64,000 nt of DNA, taken from the NCBI RefSeq assembly GCF_024489055.1, contig NC_090232.1:48976355-49040354 (forward strand). Reading direction: 5' to 3'. The notes under the pieces are model-generated. The model worked only from the letters and a program-made list of their open reading frames with translations. It did no database searches and was not told where the DNA came from. The position numbers and the translations under genes are program-made. Origin of the DNA: Chanodichthys erythropterus (lineage: Eukaryota; Chordata; Actinopteri; Cypriniformes; Xenocyprididae). Of this stretch, positions 10,324 to 21,914 are shown piece by piece (the stretch's first letter is position 1; each line of letters opens with the position of its first letter).

Positions 10324-10529
10324 GGGGGTAGGCTCCGCCCCTGCCTTTATCTTCAGGCAGGACCTACCAGCTAACATCAAGACCTGGAGAAAGACGGGGG
10401 CCTACGCCAAAGAACTTTGAGACAGAGCTTGTCGAGGGTTTTATTTTATTTTTATTATTTCTTTAATCTGATCTTGTACCAAATAAATCATTCATATTTA
10501 ATTCTCCCTCGAGTCTTTTTGGTAGAAAT
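10324..10529 (+). repeat. Ngaro terminal repeat B2
   Basis: Second copy of the B repeat; it ends the element at an AT shared with the target. LINE-B sequence resumes at once. Confidence 0.92.
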
Positions 10530-12614
10530 AAAGATCCCACATCAGATGTAAATTATCTGCAAAAGATCTGCCCTTTACACAATATGATTGATCTGTATGA
10601 ATAATTTCATGCAATACACCATTCAACTTTTAGCAAGACACTTAGAGAGAATTTTATATTCTGAACAAAGATTGCTATAGGTCTCCAATTTTTTAGTAAT
10701 GTCAGATCCCCCTTCTTTGGAAGCAATGTTAAAGTAGCACGCTGACAACTTCTTGTTAGGCATCCTTCACTTAATGATGTTTTTTTAACAAAATTCGGGA
10801 GGAGCAGGTGCAGATTATTAGACTAATTATCACAGGTGGAAAGCATTCAGCTAATCAACCAATGGAGGTATATATATGGCACACTTACCTTCGTTCGTTT
10901 GACAGTTTATCAGCATCCCTCCACCACCCCATCTCCTCACTTCTAAATTCCATCTCTCATAACCACATCCGGGGGGAGTACTCTGGGTTCGGGCCCAAAT
11001 TCCGAGCTCGGAGCCCTCCCCCTGGACAGCACGCCAAATACGAATTACTCTCTCTATCTAATCATATGTATATGTGAACTCATGAATACATTTTTGAGCA
11101 ACTTCAAAATCAAAGTCCTGACCAATAATAGTCCAAAAACATTTATAAAATTCAGCAGGAAGTCCATCAATTCCTGGTGCTTGACCTGATGAGAGTTCCA
11201 TTACTGCTGAGGTCAGTTAATTAAAAGTAAGTTGCGCTTCCAAAAGTTTTTTTTTTTTTTTTTTTTCGTGGATAACACAGGAAGATCTTGTAAAAGTTCA
11301 TATCTGCATTGATCATTTAAAGAATCAGCAGAATATAATTCAGTGTAAAAATCCAGTGCAAGTTTTTGCATCCTTTCTGGATCTGGAACAAGATGTCCAT
11401 TCTCATCTTTTAAAAGCAACATCTTTTGTCCATGTTTAGTTTTCCAAATTAAAAAAGAAGGACGTAGGAGCATCTATGTCTCTTTTTGTTAGAAAGCGAT
11501 TCTTTATAAGCTCTCCTTTGACTTTTTCATTAAGGATTGAATTCAAACAGTTTTTCTTTTCAGTCCACATAACCTTCAAGTTAGTAGAAGCATTTACAAT
11601 CATATTCTCTTCAATAATCTTAAGTTCTTGCTCCAAGCTCTCCAATGTTTTTTTTTTTAAACACAAGTTGAAATGGGAAGAATATTGTTATATGGCAATA
11701 TGGCAATACTCCTTAATAAACACCTTTCCAATCTCCCACCACTGAATAATATCATCATATCTTCCTTTCTCATTCTTCTAAACATCCCAAAAATTATTAA
11801 AATTTTTACAAAAATGTTTGTCTTCCAACAATTTAACATTAAAATGCCAATAAGAACTCTTATAGGTTTTTGTTATGAGACTACACTCAACTGTTATTAG
11901 TTTTTGATCTGAAAAAGGAACAGGAGTAATAGTTGTATTTAGGGTCCTATTCTTCATATTATGAGATAAATAAAACCTGTCTAAACGAGCCTCAGAAAAT
12001 GTCATTACTAAAACTTACCCAAGAATACTCTTTAACTAAAGGATTGTTTTCCCTCCATACATCTGACAGGTGTAGATTTTGTGCCACTTTTGCAAGACAA
12101 GTCGCTGACAATGGATGTGGTTCTTCCCCATTCCTATCTATTTTGAAATCTAAAGTGCAGTTCCAGTCTCCACCAAAAACAACAAAATCTTTATCATGTT
12201 GTTGTCTTAAGAACTGTTCTAATTTAGAAAAAAAACCTTATTCTCTCAAATCCTAAATTTGGAGCATAAATATTCACAAAAATAAAGTGCATATTATGTA
12301 TTTCAGCTCTAACAATCAAAAGTCTTCCAGGTTCCAATTCATTTTTCCACAAAATATTGAAATTGAGAGGAAAAAATATTGCCACCCCTGCACTTAGATT
12401 ATTCCCATGACTTAGAAAATGCTCTCCCTTCCACCATAGCCCCCAATCACCTTCATTATAGATAAGATTACATTACTAGATCTAGATTACTGTGAGTTTC
12501 TTGTAAGAAAATAACATTTAACTCATTCAAATTAATAATCACAGAAAGAGATGCACGTTTTTGCATATCCCTCATTCCATTCACGTTTAGTGATCCTACT
12601 CGTAAGATCTCCAT
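10530..12614 (-). pseudogene. LINE-B ORF2 N-terminal half: AP endonuclease and RT fingers
   Basis: Starts at the Met at 12614 (MEILRVGSLNVNG), the conserved opening of L1/Tx1 ORF2. Endonuclease pieces follow: IFLQETHSN (12520 region) and ARLDRFYLSHN (12000-11970). A coiled linker with IDAPTSFFFNLEN (11500-11440) comes next, and then RT fingers LLPKKGDL and NWRPI-like sequence near 10720-10680. Many stops and frame changes; a T-run at 11248-11266 interrupts the linker. The enzyme would nick target DNA and prime reverse transcription. Inactive here. Confidence 0.82.
10797..11085. mobile_element. Short insert with CCAAT and TATA boxes (possible solo terminal repeat)
   Basis: About 290 bp interrupt the LINE-B frame: KCIHE-like coding ends near 11085 and coding resumes near 10795. 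On the plus strand it holds AACCAATGG and TATATATGG 6-10 bp apart, then a GC-rich block (GGGGGGAGTACTCTGGG...), similar in plan to the promoter repeats of YR retrotransposons or an LTR. I could not define exact ends or a target duplication. Confidence 0.4.
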
Positions 12615-12726
12615 CAGAAAGAGAGAGGAAACAAAGCAGAAAAAAAAAAAAAAGAAAGAAAAAAAGATCGCCATAAGTCCTTAACTTTCCCCCTCGTTAT
12701 CTGCTCTTTTCCAAACTTTTTCGGGT

Positions 12727-12812
12727 TCAAGTTACTGAAGAAACAAATTTCTCGAGATCAGGAAAAAAATCACCAATTTCTACTCTTGCTTTCCCTTTTA
12801 TTTCATCAAGAA
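12727..12812 (-). pseudogene. LINE-B ORF1, C-terminal end
   Basis: The frame FLDEIKGKARVEIGDFF... ends with a stop at about 12727. It matches in position the C-terminus of LINE-D ORF1 (DEIKDFLDTTFGKVVKV). The other part of the same ORF1 lies at 22117-23318, across the DIRS. The two sides are in register when one GTT is shared. Confidence 0.8.
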
Positions 12813-12815
12813 AAC

Positions 12816-12975
12816 GTCTCGGGTTACGAGTGTAACCCTTGTTCCCTGAGTAAGGGAATGAGACGCTATGTCGGATGACGTGATGGGAACCCTCTGTATT
12901 TTGTGTTCGTGAAGCACCTCTGTATCCAACCAATGAAAAGACGTGACGTCAGAGGCGGGTGACGTCACGGATCAG
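12816..12975. repeat. DIRS left inverted terminal repeat, outer part
   Basis: Inverse of 21978-22113: both carry GATGGGAACCCTCTGTATTT, GGATACAGAGGTGC (inverted) and the TGACGTCA-type pair of CRE-like sites (GTGACGTCAGAGG, GTGACGTCACGG). The two arms lose similarity only at their tips. The repeat continues at 18066-18135 across element E. Confidence 0.9.
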
Positions 12976-14288
12976 GGGCCGTATTCACAAAACATCTTAA
13001 GGCTAAAAGTAGCTCCTAACTTGCCGATTTAGGAGAAACTCTTAAAAATAATGGGCGTGTCAGTCCTAATTTTAGGACTCCTAAATTTTTGCTCTAAGAG
13101 TATTTCACAAAGCATTTTAGCGCTAAAACTAGCTCCTAAATCTGTGAAACATTAGGAGTAGTCAAGAGGACTCCTAAGTCACTACCCCGCTAGAAATTGT
13201 ACGTTCCCAGAACATTCTCAGAACATCCCCACTGGTGTTGAGTAACGTTCCCATTATTCAAAGACGGTCACGATGTGGAGTTCTTTTAAGGTTTGGGGGA
13301 TGTTATTTGGTGGACCTTCAGGGAACATTCAAGACATTCTCTGAACGTTTAGGGAACCATAATTTATTTGGAAATGTTCTCAGAACGTCCCCGCTGCCCT
13401 TGTCAAAAACCTGACTAATATAAGTGGCTGTTCAAACAAAAACTATTTTCACTTAAAGCTCTCTACAGATATTTTCTGGATTAATATTATGAAACCTTTT
13501 CTTTAAATTGCAAATCTCTTGCATTAAATCATTAGCTGACAAAAACACACACATGAGCTAAATGTAACTGCTGTATCATTGCATCAGCAACTACACAGTT
13601 ACTGTCTTTAAATAAAGCAACATCCTGCAGAACATCAGTGTTTCTGGATCATCACTGACTGAAGCACAGGAGCTACCCTTCAGCACAATGGTGACACATA
13701 AAACTCAGACAACACAAACAACATTAAACAATAACAGGGGCTGTATTCACAAAACATTTTATCTTACCACTAAGAGTTCTCCTAAAAGTTCTTAGCTAAG
13801 AGTTTTCTCTTAAAACCTATTCACAAAGCTGCTGAGACAAACTTTTACTAAGGAATAGACTGAAGTCTCAAGCTAAGAGTAAGGGCTGGGTTGACCTCGT
13901 TGCTTTGGACTAAACACACAGTGATTGGCTGATGGGGGAGGAGTCAGCGATTTAATCATAGAAATATTGTAGAATGAGGTGTCATGTTTACATATTAAAA
14001 TAAAGGTTTTAAAATACAAATGTTGCCCTATTCAAATAAAGTTTTTTTTAATAAAAATGTTCCCACAGTCAAAATAAAATGTTGACATATTTTTGCCATA
14101 AAGGTTTTAAAATGTAGGCTAAGTGTCACTAATTAAACTATACAGTTAATTGTCCACCTCTTGGATGTTTTTATCTCAAGAGAATGCAGAATTCAACCGA
14201 CAAATTATGTTTTATAAACAAAGTTTGGGAGAAACACATTCAAACGGTCTTTCTAATCAGCACGAGGAGAGGAATAAATACACAGACG

Positions 14289-14326
14289 ATATATATATAT
14301 ATATATCGTCTGTGTATTTATTATAT

Positions 14327-14390
<64 letters not shown>
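14289..14390. repeat. (TA)n microsatellite in E'
   Basis: Two blocks of TA repeats separated by CGTCTGTGTATTTATTATATTAAA, followed by a T-run (14391-14406). Confidence 0.95.
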
Positions 14391-14406
<16 letters not shown>

Positions 14407-14529
14407 ACTCTATTAAATTATTTGTGAGTGTGAACCCATGAAAACCACTGCCACAGGTAATCAGACAATATTTATTTATTTGTTACAGATTAATTTTTGG
14501 CATCTCATCATAGATTCAAATCTATAAAT

Positions 14530-14565
<36 letters not shown>
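14530..14565. repeat. Poly-T tract in E'
   Basis: About 35 consecutive T residues, followed by three GCATT units. Confidence 0.95.
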
Positions 14566-14569
<4 letters not shown>

Positions 14570-17500
14570 GCATTGCATTGCATTTTATTGCATTTATGAA
14601 GAAAAGGTTCAGCACCTAAGGCTCTATCGCTATTCCCTCAATGGTGTTCAGTGTCTTTGGGTGGATTAGGACTGTTTGTGATTTGGTCTTAGTGACTTGG
14701 GAGTCCTCTTGACTACTCCTAACGTTTCACAGATTTAGGAGCTAGTTTTAGCGCTAAAATGCTTTGTGAAATACTCTTAGAGCAAAAATTTAGGAGTCCT
14801 AAAATTAGGATTGACACGCCCATTATTTTTAAGAGTTTCTCCTAAATCAGCAATTTAGGAGCTACTTTTAGCCTTAAGATGTTTTGTGAATACGGCCCCA
14901 GATCTCTCTAGATCTCTGCATCTTCACTTATTACAAACCACTCTGACTTTGTTTCTTTCATACAAATCTTCTTTATGAGGTGTTGATGTTTTATCAAAAT
15001 TTATAGATATCACCGTTACGGAGGTAAGTGCTTGCTTTAGTTGGGCTCCTGACCCTTGACAATTTGACTTTATTTTTTCTCCAGTTGTTGTAACTGTGTT
15101 TTTCTAAAGTATTTGTTACTATAAAAAATTGTGAGAAAATAAATGTGATCAATTGGGTTTGGATGCTTAGTCATTGTTGTTGATTTGATCATCATACAGT
15201 GACCTTATTCACAGATCTGTAAATATTGTGTTTTCTCATATCCGGAAAGTTATTAAATGTCCAACAGAAGACCATGTAGCAACGTTCAGTTTAATGTCCT
15301 AAATATCCTCATTATAACGTTCTTGTGTGAGCATAAAATTAAATTGGAACGTCCTCCTAAAATCATATAAGGAAACTTAAACTGCAGCACTTTCATTACC
15401 AAAAGAGGATGTTTTATGTCCCAAATGTTCTGTAAAGTTTTAGAATTTTTGTCACTTTTAGAGAACTTTTAGACAAAGTTGCACAAGGTCACGAGAATGT
15501 CGCCTCCTGTGTGGGTATTTTATAGAAAATAATAAAGTTTGAAGTCACCGTTATAGAGGTGAGCGTTTGCTTTAGATGGGCTCTTGATTCTTGCCATATT
15601 TAACATTTGATTTTCTCTGGCTGCTTTAACTATGTTTTCAAAACACATTAGTTATAGCAAAAAAAAAAAAAAAAAAAAGTCTGATCAGATGAATTTGGTT
15701 GTTTTGTGCTGGTGATTTAGTCACCATGGAGTGTCCTGATTCATTGATCATCACCAGAATCTAAACTGAGTGTGTTAAATGTTATTTTTGTATTAATTGA
15801 AGTTTTTTTACTCCCTTTTTTATTAGTTCTTTTTATACATTATACATTGAGTTTTGAGCGGTGTTTTTCAGACTCACACAGACATCATGAATCAGCGTAT
15901 GATTCTCAGCGATGGTGACACTAAAATATCTTTTTTGTGACTTTAGTAGCTTGTTTTGTGATGTTCAGAGTTTATCTGAAAATTTTGTCACCATTGTTGA
16001 GGATCATATGCAGAATCTTGATATCTGTGTGAATCTACATGATTCTATCTGAATAATTTCTGCATAAGGATAAACACTTTCATAATTTCAAAGTAGAACA
16101 GGTTCTCCAGCATTATGTCTAGGTGAATGAAAACAATATTCAAAGATCTGTGAATAAGACCACTGTATGACTCTATATCATCATCAACGATCAAGCATCT
16201 GAACCCATTTGATTAAATTTTAATTTTCTCACAATTTTTTATTGTACCAAATGCTTTAGAAAACACAGTTATAACAATTGGAGAAAAACTAAAGTCAAAT
16301 TGTCAAGGGTCAGGAGCCCAACTAAAGCAAGCGCTTACCTCCATAACGGTGAAATTTATAAATTTTGATAAAACATCAACACCTCATAAAGAAGATTTGT
16401 ATGAAAGAAACAAAGTCAGAGTGGTTTGTAATAAGTGAAGATGCAGAGATCTAGAGAGATCTGTTAGTGTTTAATGTTGTTTCTGTTATATGAGATTTGT
16501 GTGTCACCATTGTGCTGAAGGGTAGCTCCTGAGCTTCAGTCAGTGATGATTCAGAAACATTGATGTTTTGCTGCATGTTGCTTTATTTAAAGACAGTAAC
16601 TGTGTAGTTGTTGATGCAGTGATACAGAAGTTTCATTAGATCATGCATGTGCTGCAGCTAACGACTTACTGCAAGAGATTTGAAATTTAAAGAAATGTTT
16701 CATAATATTAATTAAGGAATAACCTATAAAGACCTTTTAAAAAAATAAGTTTTCATTTGAACAGCCACTTTTATTAGTCAATTTAGCTCTAATGTTCAGT
16801 TCATTTTTTTGAAAAGGGCAGCAGGGACGTTCTGAGAACATTTCCAAATAAATTATGGTTCCCTAAACGTTCAGAGAATGTCTTGAATGTTCCCTGAAGG
16901 TCCACCAAATAACGTCCCCCAAACCTTAAGAAAGAACTCCACATCTTGACCGTCTGTGAACATACTGGGAACGTTACTCAACACCAGTGGGAACGTTCTG
17001 AGAATGTTCTGGGAACGTAAAATTTCTAGCAAGGCTGTCACCTACTAACCTAATGGAACGTTCCCCTAAACTCATATCGGGAACGTTATTAAATGATCAA
17101 CAGAGGACCGTGTGGGAACGTTCTGTTAATGTCCCAAACATCCTCTTTGTAACGTTCTTTTTTTGACCATAAAATAACCAAAATGGAACGTCCCCCTAAA
17201 GTCATATAAGGAACCTTGAACTGCAGCACTTTCATTACCAAAAGAGGATGTTTTATGTCCCAAATGTTCTGTAAAGGTTCAGAAATTTCATCACCTTTTG
17301 AGAACTTTTAGGGAACGTTGCGTAAGGTCCTGAGAACGTTGCCTTCTACGTGGGTAAGACCAAATCACAAACAGTCCTAATCCACTCAAAGACACTGAAC
17401 GCCATTGAGGCAATAGCGACAGAGCCTTTTCTTCATAAATGCAATACATTTTGATTCATAGATTTGAATCTACGATGAGACGCCAAAAAAAACTTTTAAC

Positions 17501-17587
17501 AAATAAATCAAGATTGTCTGATTACCTGTGCCAGTGGTTTTCATGAGTTCACACTTACAAATGATCGAATAGAGTAAAAAAAAAAAA

Positions 17588-17673
<86 letters not shown>
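17588..17673. repeat. (CA)n(TA)n microsatellite in E
   Basis: CA repeats run into about 33 TA units, at the place corresponding to the TA tract of E'. Confidence 0.95.
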
Positions 17674-17676
<3 letters not shown>

Positions 17677-18165
17677 CTGTATATACTAGTTGAATTTGTA
17701 ACACTTAGCCTATATTTTAAAACCTTTATGGCAACAATAGGGTAACATTTTATTTTGAATAGGGCAACATTTGTATTTTTAAACTTTTATTTTAATATGG
17801 AAACATGATACCTCATTCTACAATATTTCTATGATTAAATCACTGACTCCTCCCCCATCAGCCAATAACTGTGTGTTTACTCCATAGCAACGAGGTCAAC
17901 CCCGCCCTTACTCTTAGCTTAAGACTTCAGTCTATTCCTTAGTAAAAGTTTGTCTCAGCAGCTTTGTGAACAGTTTTTAAGAGAAAACTCTTAGCTAAGA
18001 ACTTTTACTGCTATTTAGGAGAACTCTTAGTGGTAAGATAAAATGTTTTGTGAATACGGCCCCTGGAAGCTATAAAGCACACCTGAACACAAAGCACGCC
18101 AACTTCTGTAGGTTGTCTGAAGCAAGCGCACCAGGTATGCGGGAGATACGGCCACGTGACGTAGC

Positions 18166-18268
18166 GTCTCGTTCCCTTACTCAGGGAACAAGGGTTACAC
18201 TCGTAACCCGAGACGTTCCCTTTCGTGGGAACTATCGACGCTACGTCGGATGACAGGATGGGAACGCA
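18166..18268 (-). repeat. DIRS internal complementary region
   Basis: 18166-18216 is the inverse of the left terminus (12813-12865), and 18217-18268 corresponds to the right terminus (rc of about 22060-22116), joined at one GTT. In DIRS elements this region templates completion of the circular intermediate. It lies immediately downstream of the recombinase frame. Confidence 0.9.
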
Positions 18269-18275
18269 ATCCCAA

Positions 18276-19760
18276 CTACGCCGTCTCTCCAAGTGCCTGG
18301 CTGCTATCTTGTAGCACCCTGGCCCCGGGAGTGATATTAAGATGAAGATTATAAAATCTGATGAAGGTGTGCTGTGATGACCATCCAGCCGCACCACAAA
18401 TGTCATCCATAGAGACACCAGACAGAAGAGCTCTGGACGCGGCCATACCTCTCGTGGAGTGAGCCCACACCATCAAAGGACACGGGCGCCCCACCGTCTC
18501 ATACGCAAGTGAGATGGCCTCGACCACCCACTTGTTCATCCGCTGTTTAGATGCTGGGTCCCCCTTCTTAGGGGACCCATAACACACAAACAATTGTTCT
18601 GTTTTTCTCCACAGGGCAGCTCTGTGGACATACGCATCTAGTGCTCTTACAGGGCAAAGCAGATTCTTTCTTTCCTGATCCACATTTGTGAAAGGAGGCG
18701 GGCAGAAAGCCTCCAGTACAATGGGGCCTGGGACCCTCGTCGGAACCTTTGGAACATAGCCCGGCCTGGTATGTAGAAAGGCTTTCACCATACCAGAGAC
18801 AGGATGGAGCGACTGACAGCGCTTGTAAATCACCAATTCTCTTCAGAGAAGAGACGGCCAAGAGAAAGATAGTTTTGAGTGTCAGGAACTTGTCTGACAC
18901 CTCTTCTATTGGCTCGAAGGGAGCCTCAGCCAGCCCTTGGAGCACAATAGTGAGGTCCCAGGTCGGGTTCTTTGTGCGCACCACAGGCCTCAACCTGAGT
19001 GCACCACGGAGGAAGCATACTACTAAGGGGTCTCGACCCAGCGAGGAGCCCCCTACAGGGATATGATGAGCCGAAATAGCGGCCACATATACTTTCAGCG
19101 TGGAAGGGGTTAAACCTTCCGAGAACTTTTCCTGAAGGAACCGAAGCACGTCTGAGACTGAGGAATGGACCGGGTCCAAATTATGCTGTTCACACCACAG
19201 AGAGAACACTTTCCATTTGTATAAGCACAACTTCCTCGTGGAGGGAGCTCTGGAATGAAGGATGGTCTCCACAACCTCGGTTGGGAGACCAGTTTCTATG
19301 AGTCTTGCCCCCTCAGGGGCCAGGCCCACAGTTTCCACATTTCTGGGCGGGGATGGAGAATCGTGCCGCCCACTTGAGACAGGAGATCCTGCCTGAGAGG
19401 AAGCTCCAAGGGAGAGCCGTGCAGTAGAGACATTATGTCTGAAAACCATATTCTGGTCGGCCAGTAAGGGGCCACCAATATTAGGTCGACCTTCTCCTGG
19501 CGAACCTTTTCCAGAACTCCCGGGAGCATTTAAACTGGGGGGAATGCATAAAGACGTAGCCTCGGCCACGTCTGCAGCATGGCATCCAGCCCTAGAGGTG
19601 CTGGGTGCTGAAGTGAGTACCACAGAGGGCACTGAGCTGACTCCTCTGTGGCAAAGAGATCGACTTGAGCTCGACCGAAAGTTTTCCATATCAAGTCCAC
19701 CACCTCGGTGTGGAGTTTCCATTCCCCCGGTCTCGCGCCCTGTCGCTCCCACATTCAACC
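18276..19760 (-). pseudogene. DIRS tyrosine recombinase and preceding linker
   Basis: Read from 19760 down: linker with VDLFATEE, CPLWYSL and FSDIMSLL (19754-19296, two frames), then the recombinase N-domain (STRKLCLYKWKVFSLWC, about 19235-19185) and the catalytic domain with Arg in SSLKRIGDLQ (about 18865). It then shifts frame near 18836 into 18836-18276 with the H-x-x-R box AHSTRGMAASRA and the Tyr in RFYNLHL. At least three frame changes. The catalytic residues are individually present, so the damage is recent or mild, but no intact protein can be made. Confidence 0.85.
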
Positions 19761-20764
19761 GCCCGGGGATGTAAGCAGCTCTCAGCGAGAGGAGCTTCCC
19801 CTGGGACCAGAGGAGGATGCGGCTGGCCAACTTTGATAATGGGCGAGACCGCAAACCCCCATGATGGTTGATATATGAGACCACCGTAGTGTTGTCCGTG
19901 CGGACCAACACATGATGGTCTCTCAGGTCGGGGAGGAAGTGTTTTAGTGCAAGGAACACCGCCATCTCCAGCCAGCGCTGCATCCACGCACTTCGTGAAC
20001 GTGCGGGGTGAGAGGGATAGGCCGAACGGAAGAACCCTGTATTGGTAAGCTTCGCCCCCGAAAGCAAACCTGAGGAACTTCCTGTGTGAAGGATGGATGG
20101 ACACATGAAAGTATGCATCTTTCAGATCTATCGCTACAAACCAGTCCTCGGACCTGATCTGAGGGATGATCTGTCTGAGTGTAAGCATTTTGAACTTCAG
20201 CTTCTTTACAAATCGATTTAGCACACGTAAATCTATGATCGGACGCAACCCTCCATCCTTCTTCGGAATAATGAAGTAGCGGCTGTAAAAGCCCAACATT
20301 TTGCTGGGAGGGGAAACCCTTTCTATAGCCCCTTTTTGCAAAAGCGTCGTTACTTCTTGCTCCATCACCAGAGACTGCTCTGGGGTTACCACCGTGGGAA
20401 GCACCCCGTTGAACCTGGGCGGTCGTGAACCGAACTGAATTCTGTAGCCCTGTTCTATCATGAGCAGCACCCACTTCGAAACATTCGGGAGATGTTTCCA
20501 CTCTTCCAAATATTCTAAGGGAACCAGTCTCTCGAGACTGGTCTCTGGTGTTTTTTGAGCACTTGGCTCGTCCATCTGACGCGGCGCACCGGCAGACAGG
20601 CGAATCACGTGCTGACCGACCCCCCTCGGAGGATCGGTGGAGACCGCTGCGCCCTGACTCACACTTGGTGGCAGGGTTGGCAGAACGGTCCCCTGAGGGC
20701 ACCGAGGAAGACCCGATATCCGAATCCTCCCGGAGGGGGCTGCCCTCAAGAAATCCTGTGACAC
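19760..20764 (-). pseudogene. DIRS reverse transcriptase / RNase H with internal deletion
   Basis: 357-residue frame with RT motifs: FIIPKKDGGLRPIIDLRVLN, FVAIDLKDAYFHV (motif A) and FGLSLSPRTFTKC (motif B). Directly after CVDAALA the sequence jumps (about 19985) to the C-terminal half of RNase H, read in another frame as MAVFLALKHF... TDNTTVVSYINHHGG and YIPGRLNVGA. The catalytic LDD box and the first half of RNase H are missing. This is an internal deletion, so the element could only have moved with help. Confidence 0.85.
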
Positions 20765-20769
20765 TAGTG

Positions 20770-21799
20770 TCAGGACTTCTTCTTTGAAGCCTTCCGGGAG
20801 ATAATGACGGTCCTCAGATCCGCCCTACCTCCGGAAGGCTTCGCCTGTGCCGCCTGTCCCGGTCCCCAGGCACTGCGCGGGGGAGTACGGGAGGTGACAC
20901 TGGCTTTTTGCTGCGCTCTGTGCGCGGATGTTGCTGAGGAGCTGGCTGTCGGCCGAGGCTGCTCCCGCCCAGCAGCCTCGGGGGGATGAGCGCGGCGGGG
21001 AATGACTTTAGAGAATGCCGCCGTTTGTTTACGTGACTCCTGAAACCTGTCGATGACAGTTGACACTGCGTCGCCGAACAGGCCATCAGGAGACAGCGGC
21101 GCGTCCATGAGCGTATTTTTATCATGTTCCTTGATATCCGACAGATTCAACCATAGGTGCCTCTCCGTTGCCACCAGGGCTGCCATAGAACGGCCGATGG
21201 ATTTGGCCGTTTCCTTGGTGGCCCGGAGAGCTAAATCTGTGGCTTTACGCAATTCATGAATCGCCTCAAAGGACGCTGCCCCGCTCTGATCAATTTCCCC
21301 CAGCAGGTCGGCTTGATATGCCTGGCGGTAATGTTGATGGCAGTACATCATCGACACTCTCTACATCAACCTCCTCGGAGGAAGATATATTGAGCATCGG
21401 TGCCTCTCTTCAGGGGGAAGAAACCGCTACGCGTGCTTCCACCACCAAAGGAGAGACACTGGGTCTAGCGGGTAAGGGAAGCGATAAGGCAGGGCCCGTC
21501 TCTTCCCCCTCCGCTAGATCCATCTGTGAACCCCACGAGCGCAGCCTGCGCTGTGCCTCGGCAGCAGCGGGACCGGACCCGTGGGGAGCACTCGCCTTGG
21601 CGCCCTCCTCGAAGAGCTCTCGACGCGATCGCAGCACTCTGAGGGTGAGCCGCTCACAGTGCACACAGACGGCTCCCTCGAGAGCCGCCTGTGCGTGCTC
21701 AACCCCCAGGCATTTTACACACATGTCGTGTGTATCCCCTTCCACAATGAAGCGTGGGCAGGGAGGAACACACTTTTTGAACTGCTGCTTTTCCGCCAT
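20770..21799 (-). pseudogene. DIRS ORF1, Gag-like protein
   Basis: Two frames: 21799-21410 (129 residues, Cys-rich start FKKCVPPCPRFIVEGDTHDMCVKCLG) and 21357-20770 (195 residues, helical then basic/Pro/Ser-rich, ending KASKKKS). A frame change lies between 21410 and 21357. The start at 21799 follows the right terminal repeat by about 115 bp and is the first Met. Function inferred by position: structural protein of the DIRS particle. Confidence 0.75.
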
Positions 21800-21914
21800 A
21801 ATATTTCTCTTTATGTGTCTTTTTTTATTGTGCTTTGAAACTCTTGTCCTCGGACGAAGAGATCACTGTGTGAATATATCAGACAGACAAACAATAAATA
21901 AGACAAACGAGATA

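Larger units (their letters stand above)
5117..10529 (+). mobile_element. Ngaro-type tyrosine-recombinase retrotransposon
   Basis: Complete element with split direct repeats in the order A1 (5117-5266), ORFs, B1 (9921-10126), A2 (10127-10276), B2 (10324-10529), which is the diagnostic layout of Ngaro. It encodes a Gag-like protein, RT/RNase H and a tyrosine recombinase, and no integrase. It sits in LINE-B at an AT dinucleotide (5115-5116 / 10528-10529). The B1/A2 junction has the same AT once, as expected for integration of a circle by site-specific recombination with no target duplication. Three frameshifts and a changed RT active-site residue show it is no longer autonomous. Confidence 0.93.
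10530..12812 (-). mobile_element. LINE-B, middle segment (ORF2 5' half)
   Basis: Continuation of LINE-B between the Ngaro (ends 10529) and the DIRS (starts 12813). A small foreign insert sits at about 10797-11085. Confidence 0.85.
13738..14898 (-). mobile_element. Element E': inverted copy of E inserted in P
   Basis: Left end is the Y end of E (GGGCTGTATTCACAAAACAT) and right end is the X end inverted, so it is E in the opposite orientation and without P. Flanked by perfect CAG duplications (13735-13737, 14899-14901). The matching arm of P near 16455-16475 is uninterrupted. About 1.16 kb, longer than E without P because of an expanded (TA)n tract. Confidence 0.8.
13185..17354. mobile_element. 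Element P: TA-flanked palindromic element inside E
   Basis: Inserted at TA (13183-13184 / 17355-17356); the empty site is visible in E', which reads straight through this point. Ends CCCCGCTAGAA and, inverted, CCCACGTAGAA are imperfect inverse copies. The interior is a large imperfect palindrome: 13190-13737 plus 14902-15230 pair with 16150-17040. A block at 15240-15530 is repeated directly at 17065-17354. Recurrent GGGAACGTT and AGAACATTCTCAGAA phrases. No coding capacity seen. Confidence 0.7.
12976..18062 (+). mobile_element. Element E: Harbinger-like DNA transposon with nested insertions
   Basis: Ends are GGGCCGTATTCACAAAACAT and its inverse. The two ends then diverge into different subterminal sequences (X on the left, Y on the right). 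The uninterrupted sequence in the other DIRS arm (near 21985-21990) shows the exact insertion site. It is flanked by CAG (12973-12975) and CTG (18063-18065), a 3-bp CWG duplication with one change. Without insert P, E is only about 0.9 kb and has no transposase, so it is non-autonomous. CWG duplications are known for zebrafish Harbinger elements; superfamily assignment is otherwise inference. Confidence 0.75.

Noticed and set aside
12846..12970. Independent promoter or CRE-regulated host gene start (paired TGACGTCA-like sites)
   Set aside because: The sites lie in the DIRS inverted terminal repeat and recur in the other arm; any promoter role belongs to the element.
14184..14441. Small ORF rich in Ile/Tyr
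   Set aside because: Translation of a TA microsatellite and T-run.
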